From Phytophthora colocasiae (taxonomy: Eukaryota > Oomycota > Peronosporomycetes > Peronosporales > Peronosporaceae), in assembly GCA_018806915.1 (NCBI GenBank), contig JAGKQI010000091.1, positions 3,100,001 to 3,164,000 on the forward strand: a DNA stretch of 64,000 nt, given 5' to 3'. How positions within the stretch are numbered: position 1 is the stretch's first letter; the number at the start of each line of letters is the position of its first letter. A program made the position numbers and the translations under genes. The notes under the pieces were generated by a model. That model had not been told where the DNA came from. It saw only the letters and a list, made by a program, of their open reading frames with translations, and searched no databases. Positions 11,601 to 20,345 of this stretch are shown here, one piece after another.

Positions 11601-12307
11601 TCTGGCGAACTGCTGACTAGGATACTACGACCACCAGACATCGGGACTTCCGAGCGGACAATCTCCCACGCGGACAGTTTAAGCCAAAGCGTATGGGGAA
11701 GACTTACCTCGCCCGAGAAGCAGACTCAGATGGCTTGGATGACGAAGACGCTGACGCCCGAACTCAAGAGAAGGACGCCAGAACCTCGACGTCAGAGTAT
11801 AACCGAGAAACGTCTGGTGTACAATCTTCGTCTGGTGCACAATCTTCGTCTGGCGTACAATCTGCCTCTCAGGCGCCTGGCGGTGCTGATTGGACTCAGA
11901 CTCTGACAAACGAAGTCTACCGAGTCATGGATAACATGGGATGGCGACCGCCGCCCCAGTCTCCCCGAGGATCATCAGGTCAAGACTTCCAACATACACG
12001 TCGGGACAACCCTGACTACTGGAACAAGTTCTGCGAGAAGTGTCGCCGCTCGGGTCACTCAGAAGAAAACTGCTGGAGAGACATTGTCTGTGACAGATGT
12101 CAGGAGAAAGGTCACCCGAGCAGGATGTGCCGAGTACCGCCGTGTGAGGTTTGCGGAAAGGTGCACTCTGGGAGACCATGCGAAGACATCAAGACTCTGG
12201 AATCCCTCAAGAAACTAGCCCGTCAAGGTACACTGAAGGACCTGCCGGATCACCTACTGGAGAGACTCCTGGGTGACGAGGCTGACTCTGGGAAACAGTT
12301 AAACTAG
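8689..12307 (+). pseudogene. Gag of element A, interrupted
   Basis: Gag is the structural protein that packages element RNA. The frame starts at ATG 8689, 91 bases after the LTR. The first 275 codons are acidic and low in complexity, with EVIDLCSES (a SUMO-interaction-like motif) and the sumoylation-type site VKTEPG. TAG at 9511 interrupts; the same frame continues to 10962 with VKSEPED and a long Arg/Glu coiled coil at about 10420-10960. The frame then moves by +1 to that of 10940-11620, with a retrotransposon capsid domain (ERVHWWERFVNMASQGAW onward, then FNQLP, FRRRYCK, FFYRLNSAAG). TAG at 11618 interrupts again in frame, and the last part has two CX2CX4HX4C knuckles (CEKCRRSGHSEENC, CDRCQEKGHPSRMC) and a third C-rich motif. 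Gag ends LN-stop inside the frameshift signal. Confidence 0.85.
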
Positions 12308-12343
12308 CAAGCCCGTCGGATGGGGATCCGAAACGCGCCGGGC
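12298..12343 (+). promoter_or_regulatory. Gag-pol -1 frameshift signal of element A
   Basis: The last gag codons are G TTA AAC TAG, a slippery heptamer GTTAAAC directly followed by the gag stop. Three bases on, GCCCG (12311-12315) pairs with CGGGC (12339-12343) and encloses a hairpin of TCGGAT and ATCCGA with loop GGGG, leaving a 7-nt linker on the 3' side. The GGGG loop could pair with CCCC near 12352. Pol is in the -1 frame. In this copy the -1 frame meets a TGA at 12394, so the fusion could not be made in full. Confidence 0.8.
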
Positions 12344-12396
12344 AAGGCACACCCCTAGAGTTATGTGTCAAACTGGTTGTTGCTGCCAGTAACTGA

Positions 12397-15300
12397 GCGA
12401 TCTCCGTCCGTGCCTCAAACGTGTGGTGCTATTGTCTAGTGTACGTAGGACCGGAGCTGAAAACAACCCAACCTAAAAATCAACAGTGCATGACTGCTTT
12501 AGCTCAAGAATCAGCCATGTCTTCAGAAATTCCGCGTCTGAGAGACAGTTCATCGGACTTTCCGAGAGACTGTTCACCGGACTTTCCGAGAGACAATGAA
12601 CCGCCTCCGGACGACACAATCCAGTTTCGTCTGAAAGACGGGGAATGTTATGGCTGGTGGGAGGATCACTACCCTGATCCCGCAAAGCGTGATGTGGTTA
12701 TGGTACATGGCGCTGTCAATGATCATCGGACCAAGATTCTCCTGGACACCGGTGCGACTATCAACATCCTGAGTTACGACTTTGCGCGTAAGCTCGGACT
12801 CAGGCTCAAGTCACACAAACAAACAAGAGTGTCTGGGATGGGAGGAGTTCCGACGTACATTGGTGCCAGTGCTGAGATCAAGCTGACTCTCGGACCGAGA
12901 GTGGTTTACATTGTTGATGTCTGGGTTGCGAATATCGGCGAAGGTATAAACGTGCTATTGGGAATGGGATTCATGTTCGCTGCTGGTCTGAGGATCAGCG
13001 TCCGTGAGGGACTGGTATCTATGCCAGACGAAGTCGTGGTGATGATGTGCAGCTGGGAGCCTGGTGATCATATCGGCAGGAACCGGTCCATCAGACCAAG
13101 TGAAGCTGTACTTCTGAGACCTGGTGAAGAATTTATTGTTCGCATTGACTATGGTCCGACGAATCCACAACGAGAAGTCGTGTGGGCGGGACGTGGAGAC
13201 CGTTGGGTGACTCAGCTGATTTATGCAGCCCGGTCATGGCCTGTGGCGGTGCGCGTGGTGAACATTTCTGACAAGAATACGTGGGTGAATGAATTTTCTG
13301 ACGTCGCAAGGATTGTGGAGTATGGATTTTTCCCACGACATGGTCGCTTTGTACGGCCAGGCTCTGCAGCCTATCGTGACTGGGAAGTTTTGATCCTGGA
13401 GAACACTCCGTCACCGGAAACGAAGAGGCGCCTGAAGGCCGAAGCCGACTTGGAGGATCTGATACCTCAACCTCCATGTGTGGATCATCCGGTATACCCG
13501 TGGCCAACTAAGATCTTACAGCGCCCGAGGCTAGATAATGCTCGAGTACAGTTCGTGAGGCCTACTTCGGTCCCACGAACAAAACGAGTTCGTTTCGCTT
13601 TGGATGTGGCTACGCAGACAGATGACTGGGTGGATGCCGGAAAAGAGGAGGCCCGAGATACCGCTGTGGACACCGGAGATCTGGGATTGTCATCAGAGAA
13701 AAAGACTCCGACAGACTCCGGGACCACGTCTGGGATTCCGAGTAACATAGTCGAGGATGAAGTCACCCTGAGTGTTTCTGGTGAACTGTTCATGGGAAAT
13801 GAGGATCCGACAGACTGTTCATGGGACATCCCAATCCAGTGTATGCCAGGCACCCCTGTGGAAAAGCTTCGAGCCGAGTACGAGCGGTGCATGCGAGTCA
13901 CGAATGAGGAATTGGATCTGGAACCCGGTGTCTATATACGGGAAGGAACAGAGCTGCTCTCTCAATTACGTGATCAGCTAGTTATGCTACCTGAATTGGA
14001 AGATCTGACTCCCGAATGCGATATCGACAAGGCTGACGTCGGATTACCCGGGAAAACGACGCCGGAGATGGAGCAGAAACTCAGGGACGTCCTGAAGTAT
14101 CATCGGAAAATCTTTCTGGGAGACGGCAACGCCGCACCTGCCCCGGCAAGGGGCGTGGTCTGTGACTTGGACGTGGGAGACGCTAAACCTGTTGCCCAAC
14201 GTCCGAGGTCCGTTGCCCCTCACCTGATGATCAAGGTGTACGAACTTCTGAAGAAACTCCTGGAGACCGGACTCATCGAGTACTCGACTTCGCCTTGGGC
14301 ATCACTAATTGTGATTGTCCTCAAGAAGAATGGTGTGGATATACGCATGTGTATTGATTATCGAGTGGTGAATGGTTTTATCCAGTTGTCGCGTTATCCG
14401 TTGCCCCTGATAGACGATCTGTTGATTGGTTTTGAGGCAGCACTGTGGTTTATGAGTCTGGATATGGCGAGTGGTTTTTGGGCTATTCGAATGACGGAGC
14501 GTGCGAGGCTGATCTCAGCGTTCATCTGCCCATTTGGACACTTCCAGTGGGTAAGGATGCCCTTCGGTCTGAAGAACGCGCCCCTGGTATACCAGGCGAT
14601 GTTGGATAACTGCCTGTGGGGGTTCGTGCGACTGTCACCTGAAGAAGAAGCCGACGTTGATCCCGATGTGCTGGAATTCCTGAAGTTAGAACCTCAGAAC
14701 TCCGACGTACATGGTCTGATGTCCGGTGAACAACTTCAGAACTCTGATGAACACATGCCAGAGTTTCCGGTGCTCACCGACCAAATGACTGTCTTTCAGA
14801 GGAACATCCCAGTCCCGTCCTTCATGGGACCGGTACTCGGTCGAAGTTCCTACATTGACGACATTGCTCATGGGGCGCCCACCTGGGATCAACTTTGTGA
14901 AGACTTAAACGCCTTGCTTTTCAGACTCAGATACTGGAACATTTCTGTGAGCCTGCCCAAGAGCGAGTTCGGGAAGCTGACGATTCCTTATCTGTCGCAT
15001 GAGATCAGTGCTGAAGGACTGAGAGCCACGCCGAAGATCGTCAAGGGAGTGGACGAATTGCCGTTCCCGTCGACACTCAAGGGAATACAGAGTTTCATGG
15101 GAAGTCTGAATTATTACAACAAGTTCATCGAAGACTTACCGGTGATCGCTGCTGTACTCTACGAGTTGTGTGATGAACAGATTCGTGCTGGTCGAGATTT
15201 GGCTCGAGCGAAGGAGGCCTTTGAGATTCTGAAGCGCAAGATTGTCTCGACACCGCTCCTCAGACACCCAGATCGCACCAGGCCTTTCGTTATTATACCT

Positions 15301-18102
15301 CATGCGAACCCGTGGGCTGCTTCGGCCGTCTTGGGACAGGAGTACGATGGAGTGATACACCCCGTACGGTTCACTGGGCGTGTGCTGAATGAGGCGGAAC
15401 TCCGGTATCACATCGCAGAGAAAGAGGTCATAGCGATCCTCAGGGTTCTGGAGAACTTTCGGGCTCTGGTAAACACGAGTCCCGTGATCACGGTGTACAC
15501 CAGACATTCGGTATTGAAATGGCTCCTGTCATCCAGTTCGGCTGATGGTCGGAACGTGAAGTGGGGATTGAAGTTGTCACATTGGAACCTGGAGATTCGC
15601 AGGATCCAGCGAGATGAAGATGGTCTCCCGGCTATTCTTGGAGCGGGCATCACACCCCGTGAACACCTTGATGAGGTCTCTGAAAACCTCATCCCCGTCA
15701 AGGGGCGAGTCAAACCTCCAGCACCCATTAGCGTGGAGATGCTAGAGGCTGATTACCGAGGTTGTGTTCTAAGTTTTGATGGTGCCGCCAAGACGTCCAC
15801 TCGCCTGGGAAGCTGCGGATGTGTGCTCTGGGAGCTCCCGGGGTGGAACATCCTGGAAGCCCAAGGGTTCGCTCTGAAAGATGTCACTGTGAATGACTCA
15901 GAATACTGTGGTCTGATCAATGGATTGAAGTTGGCTTTGGAACGTGGTATCCGAGACTTGGTGGTTGTCGGAGACTCCCGTATTGCTATCCAGCAGGCCC
16001 AAGGTCTGATCAATTGTAATCAGCCGAACCTGCAGCGGAAATTGGCCGAGTTTGAGTCTCTGAAAATCAAGTTCCAGTCTCTGAAGCTAGTGCATGTGAA
16101 GCGTGAGTTCAATCAAGCAGCGGACTATTTGACGTCCAATACCCTCGTCCTTGGCGAGTCCTGGCAGGTCCAAGACCCTGACGAATTGACTCATCTAAAA
16201 CTGGTCTCCAAGATCCCAGAGAAACTGATGAAGCCTCCCGAAGGGATGTCTTCTGAAACTCCGGACGATGTTCACCGGACCTCTGGTGAACATGAATGTA
16301 CACCGGAGATGGATGACCCAGGGCCAGAGTCTGCGCCCCTGCCTCATGCTGCCAAGGTGCTTGTTGCCATCACTCGTGCACGCAATCAGGAAGAAGCAAA
16401 CCTACCAGATGACGCGGAGGCTCGTGAACCCATGGGCCCTTTGGAGTTTCAGGAAGAACGCTGGCGGCGGATCAAAGTTCACCAGACTCAAGATGTTCAT
16501 CTGGCAGAACTCATCAAGTTCCTTAAGGGCGACGTGGGAGATCTACCACGACCCCGAATAAGGAAGCTTGCCAGGATCGCCGATGATTTCATCTTGGATT
16601 CCAGAGACGTTTTGTACCGCCTCAGCCGTGCTACCAGGGAACGTCCGAGAGACATGGTCGATGAACTCAGACTTGTGGTTCCCAGAGACTTGCATGCTGA
16701 TATGTTGCACTATGCTCATGGGGATTACCAAGGTGCTCACCAGGGAATCAAACGTACGTTCGAGAAGCTGAGCTCCGAGTTCTACTGGATTGGTATGTAT
16801 GCTGATGTGGAGAGGTTCGTCAAGGAGTGTATGGACTGTGCAAGTGGCAAGGGGCGTCCCCCGAATCCTGGACCGTCGCCCGGCAACATCGAACCCAGTC
16901 GACCTTTTGAAGTGGTGTCCATGGATTTCGTGACGCACATGCCAAAGTCTGCCAGAGGCAACACGTTCCTGTTGTTGTTCCAAGACATGTTCTCAGGATA
17001 TGTGATGTGCAAGCCTATGAGTATTACTACGGCTCAAGATGTCGCTGAGGCCTACGAGAAACGTGTCTTCCGGAACTTCGGAGCTAGTTCCCTGATACGC
17101 CATGATCAGGACCCTCGGTTCATAAGTGAAGTGTTCAGGTGTTTCCGGGATCTCCTGGGAAGCAGACAGCGAGCGACTCTGGCGTACCGTCCTCAGGCGA
17201 ACGGCCAGCAAGAACGGTCTGTTCAGACGGTCGTGCGCGCCATCAAGGCCTACATCGCCGAAGCTGATCAGAGTGACTGGGATGACCACGCCGAGCGTCT
17301 GATGTTCGCATTGAACACTTCGTTTGATGCGACCCGTCTGGAAACACCTTTCTTTCTGGTGCACGGATGGGATGCTCATGGGACTGTGTCCGCGATGCTT
17401 GGTCCGAAGCCTTCCGGTGTACAAGAGCGCACTGCTTATGAGTGGCGTCGGAAGATGCAACGAGATTACAGCTACGCTCAAGCCTGTGCTGAAGAACTTC
17501 AGAAGAAGGCCAAGCGGGAGCGTTCTGAAGAACAGACTCAAAAGTGGAAGGAGTTGTCGGAACGTCTGAAGTCCGGATTTGCCGTCGGTGATGCCGTGTG
17601 GCTATACATCCCCAAGGTACAAACGGGGTTGAGTCGGAAACTCGCACACATGTGGCATGGCCCTTTCCGGATTGAAGAGATGTTGGATGATTTTCGTGTG
17701 AAACTGAAGGTTGAGGATACCGGGTATCGGGTGAACCCTTGGGTTCATGTAAGTCGCCTGAAACCGAGAGCCTTGTTTCCCAGAAGACCAATTGTGGAAC
17801 TCGATGTCCATGAGGATGATGACTTTGATGCAGCACTATTGCCAGAAGACAGTTGGGAGCCCGACACCGAGAATGATGAATACGAAGTGGAAAAGATACT
17901 AGACACTCGGTGGAGCAAGCGTACCAGGACCTCCAAGAGGCTTCGCGAATACCTGGTCAAGTGGAAGGGGTACGACGAGACAGAGTGGCTACCCTTGTCA
18001 AAGCTGAACTGTGGCGCTTTGCTATATGAGTTCAATCAGAGTGCACGAGCGCGAGCTCGTTTCCAAGCAATGCAAGCCGGAGACGATCACCCCAGAGTTT
18101 AA
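12397..18102 (+). CDS. Pol polyprotein of element A, chromodomain Ty3/gypsy with two RNase H domains
   Basis: Open for about 1900 codons; normally made as a Gag-Pol fusion by -1 frameshifting, so it needs no start of its own (first ATG at 12490). Order: aspartic protease with LLDTGATIN at about 12738; reverse transcriptase with LDMASGFWAIRM (about 14458), MPFGLKNAPL and YIDD at 14851; a first RNase H at about 15280-15550 in which the usual TDAS is PHAN, so the catalytic Asp is gone; a second RNase H with SFDGAAK (15774), DSEYCGL, VVGDSRIAI and NQAADYL, an archaeal-type arrangement; integrase with an H-H-C-C finger ending CMDCASGKG, then SMDFVTHMP, RHDQDPRF and QQERS as the DDE residues; and a C-terminal chromodomain with YLVKWKGYDETEWLP at about 17950. 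It acts in element particles and, as integrase, in the nucleus. Confidence 0.95.
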   Translation, partial: AISVRASNVWCYCLVYVGPELKTTQPKNQQCMTALAQESAMSSEIPRLRDSSSDFPRDCSPDFPRDNEPPPDDTIQFRLKDGECYGWWEDHYPDPAKRDVVMVHGAVNDHRTKILLDTGATINILSYDFARKLGLRLKSHKQTRVSGMGGVPTYIGASAEIKLTLGPRVVYIVDVWVANIGEGINVLLGMGFMFAAGLRISVREGLVSMPDEVVVMMCSWEPGDHIGRNRSIRPSEAVLLRPGEEFIVRIDYGPTNPQREVVWAGRGDRWVTQLIYAARSWPVAVRVVNISDKNTWVNEFSDVARIVEYGFFPRHGRFVRPGSAAYRDWEVLILENTPSPETKRRLKAEADLEDLIPQPPCVDHPVYPWPTKILQRPRLDNARVQFVRPTSVPRTKRVRFALDVATQTDDWVDAGKEEARDTAVDTGDLGLSSEKKTPTDSGTTSGIPSNIVEDEVTLSVSGELFMGNEDPTDCSWDIPIQCMPGTPVEKLRAEYERCMRVTNEELDLEPGVYIREGTELLSQLRDQLVMLPELEDLTPECDIDKADVGLPGKTTPEMEQKLRDVLKYHRKIFLGDGNAAPAPARGVVCDLDVGDAKPVAQRPRSVAPHLMIKVYELLKKLLETGLIEYSTSPWASLIVIVLKKNGVDIRMCIDYRVVNGFIQLSRYPLPLIDDLLIGFEAALWFMSLDMASGFWAIRMTERARLISAFICPFGHFQWVRMPFGLKNAPLVYQAMLDNCLWGFVRLSPEEEADVDPDVLEFLKLEPQNSDVHGLMSGEQLQNSDEHMPEFPVLTDQMTVFQRNIPVPSFMGPVLGRSSYIDDIAHGAPTWDQLCEDLNALLFRLRYWNISVSLPKSEFGKLTIPYLSHEISAEGLRATPKIVKGVDELPFPSTLKGIQSFMGSLNYYNKFIEDLPVIAAVLYELCDEQIRAGRDLARAKEAFEILKRKIVSTPLLRHPDRTRPFVIIPHANPWAASAVLGQEYDGVIHPVRFTGRVLNEAELRYHIAEKEVIAILRVLENFRALVNTSPVITVYTRHSVLKWLLSSSSADGRNVKWGLKLSHWNLEIRRIQRDEDGLPAILGAGITPREHLDEVSENLIPVKGRVKPPAPISVEMLEADYRGCVLSFDGAAKTSTRLGSCGCVLWELPGWNILEAQGFALKDVTVNDSEYCGLINGLKLALERGIRDLVVVGDSRIAIQQAQGLINCNQPNLQRKLAEFESLKIKFQSLKLVHVKREFNQAADYLTSNTLVLGESWQVQDPDELTHLKLVSKIPEKLMKPPEGMSSETPDDVHRTSGEHECTPEMDDPGPESAPLPHAAKVLVAITRARNQEEANLPDDAEAREPMGPLEFQEERWRRIKVHQTQDVHLAELIKFLKGDVGDLPRPRIRKLARIADDFILDSRDVLYRLSRATRERPRDMVDELRLVVPRDLHADMLHYAHGDYQGAHQGIKRTFEKLSSEFYWIGMYADVERFVKECMDCASGKGRPPNPGPSPGNIEPSRPFEVVSMDFVTHMPKSARGNTFLLLFQDMFSGYVMCKPMSITTAQDVAEAYEKRVFRNFGASSLIRHDQDPRFISEVFRCFRDLLGSRQRATLAYRPQANGQQERSVQTVVRAIKAYIAEADQSDWDDHAERLMFALNTSFDATRLETPFFLVHGWDAHGTVSAMLGPKPSGVQERTAYEWRRKMQRDYSYAQACAEELQKKAKRERSEEQTQKWKELSERLKSGFAVGDAVWLYIPKVQTGLSRKLAHMWHGPFRIEEMLDDFRVKLKVEDTGYRVNPWVHVSRLKPRALFPRRPIVELDVHEDDDFDAALLPEDSWEPDTENDEYEVEKILDTRWSKRTRTSKRLREYLVKWKGYDETEWLPLSKLNCGALLYEFNQSARARARFQAMQAGDDHPRV

Positions 18103-18447
18103 ACTCTAAAACCTATTCTGAGAACGATGTATTTCAGAAATGAGGTGTCTGAGAGACATGTCTTTCGGAAATGTGATTTCGGGGATACGTGACTCCCAGA
18201 GATGGTGATTGTTATGTGAATTTGTATGGAGATGATTTTGTGATTGTGTGTGTATGATGGAATTTTACAAGTGGATTACGGTGACGCTACGAGAAGAAGA
18301 TGACCAAGCGACAGGACACCAGAGATTCTGAAATCCCGGAAGTTTTGAGAGCGTCACAGCTACACTACACTCTGACGTACTGTCCTGGCCATGATGCTCA
18401 GTTTGGAGAAAGTTCCGCACTGACGAATTATGACCAGGAGGGGCGGT
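18103..18447 (+). other. A 3' untranslated region and polypurine tract
   Basis: No gene lies between the pol stop and the 3' LTR. The polypurine tract AGGAGGGGCGG (18436-18446) precedes a T and the LTR start at 18448. It matches the form of the B tract (AGGGGCGAT before 29924) and, on the minus strand, the C tract. It primes plus-strand DNA synthesis. Confidence 0.8.
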
Positions 18448-20341
18448 TGACACGTTGCTAATTACGATTTTTCGAGTGGATATGGACGTTACGCTGTGAT
18501 GTGATTGGACATATACTGGATTGTGGGAGAAAGGGAGATGTGGGACGAGGTTATGTCCCGTGTGACAATATGATGGGTCTGTGGAAGAAAACTGCTATAT
18601 ATATTAACCTTCACCTGTACTGCAAAGGGGCCCAAGAGATCAGAAGTGTTCCTCGGAAAAGTGCACAAAACCCCGAGAGACAACAACACTCAGTCTGATC
18701 ACCGGACTTTCCCCGACGATGAGTGCCTAAAGGTTGGCAGAAAGTCTCTCAGAAGAATGTATCTCTGAGAGACCTCATCCCGTTGCCGTCCTGTGTGACG
18801 ATGATGGTTCAAGGAATACAGTTATACCCACAAGATACCAAGTATCGCGCACCGGACGTAGCGCACCCCGCGCATATCCCAACTGGACTTCGTGCGTTGT
18901 AGCATACGTGCTCCGCACCCTGAAAACACTCATGGATTTCTGGTATCACGCATGGAAACCCTGATATCACACCATGAAGTCTGACGTACATGAGTCCGAC
19001 GTACATGAAGTCCGACGTACATGAGTCTGGCGTACATGAGTCTGACGAACATGATTCTGGTGAACAAGTCTGATGTGTCCGGCTTATATAAGCAATATTC
19101 CAGATATCACCAGTTTCCGATGAACAGACTCTGACGTACAAGACTCCGATGATCAGACCCAAGTGTCACGACTCTGGTATTACAACTCTGATGTACATGA
19201 TTCCGGAGTACATGGTTCCGATGAACATGTCTCCGACGCACATGATTCCAGACCCTGATGAACAGGATACCAGACTCTGACACTCTGAAGTCCACCCCAT
19301 ACTGAAACCAAGTGTACCCAACACGACCTCACGCAATCAAGTGAAACGCAACCTGCTCATCCCTGTAATGACATCATTAAGTGTCGACTCGACAAGATCT
19401 GCAGCATCGACTACCATAGTGAGCCCAAGTGAAGATTCCTGAGTTATACTGAGACCAAGTGTATATGAGAATATGGAAGACAGAAGACAGAGAGATACGA
19501 GATAGATAACCAGAGTTCAATTTGATCGGTACCCCCGAGTTAAATTTGCGTTACAACCCCAAGGTCGATTCGTCGGTTCTTCGGAAGTGTAAGGCCACGA
19601 CAAAGCTTTGAGTCGTGTGATCTCTCACCTATCAAGCCCCTTTAGGTGGAGATCAGCGTAACGTAGAGACCTGAGAGGACCCACCTATTCCATTTACTAG
19701 TTGGGTCGTTTGTCTTGTCTCTAGCGGTAGCCCATTTCATATTGCACGTTTGGACAGGTTTTGGGAGCTAGACAGTCGCTCTCAAGACGCTCGGTAGACT
19801 GTTATATAACTGATAGTGTATTGGTTTATTTTCCCTCTATATATTAGAGGGTGGTGCGCGAAAGTTACGGGAATACCAGACAGACCAGGTGTCTGGTGAA
19901 CATTTCCCTAGTTGACCTGGAGAACTAGCCCACTGCTCAAGGGCCAGGAAAGAATAAGAGCAGCTACATATTTGTATATCGGAACTCTATATTGCGGTTA
20001 TCTCGGAAGTCTAATTACTGGACTTCCCATTGTATTAATTTCTCTTTTGCCTTCAGAAATCTCTGGTGTACACAAGTGTTCACCGGAAAACGTTCGACTC
20101 TCAAGCGCTCCTGTGAGGACCAGAAGGATATCCGACGGTCTACGCAAGGAACCCTCACTCTCACACACACTTTCACGACCCCGGCGAGGGTCTCATTACC
20201 AAGACAACGAACCTACAAAGACAGCACAAGGTAACACACGCCCACCTTGCTGTGTGACTCTGGTATTACTACCGGTAGTCACACTTCCAGGTTCACTGTA
20301 CGCCCCTGCACCGCGGTAAAAGTTGCACCGACTTCGCGACA
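18448..20341 (+). repeat. 3' LTR of element A
   Basis: This 1894-bp copy differs from the 5' LTR by about seven base changes and a 2-bp indel near 19384. It ends GCGACA, followed by the GCTC duplication and by the B gag sequence that the insertion separated from its leader. Confidence 0.95.
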
Positions 20342-20345
20342 GCTC

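Larger units (their letters stand above)
6706..20341 (+). mobile_element. Element A: young Ty3/gypsy retrotransposon inserted in element B
   Basis: A spans 13.6 kb from TGACACG (6706) to GCGACA (20341), with target duplication GCTC at 6702-6705 and 20342-20345. LTRs are 6706-8597 and 18448-20341. Internal parts: primer-binding site 8600-8617, gag 8689-12307, frameshift signal 12298-12343, pol to 18102, polypurine tract 18436-18446. Comparing the LTRs by eye I found about seven substitutions and one 2-bp indel in 1.9 kb, so the insertion is recent. Pol is open over almost 1900 codons, but gag has two stops and a frameshift and the trans-frame stretch has a TGA. Confidence 0.95.

Noticed and set aside
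18489..19295. Several small frames conserved in both A LTRs
   Set aside because: Identity between the LTRs is due to recent insertion, not to selection on protein, and none has a family signature.
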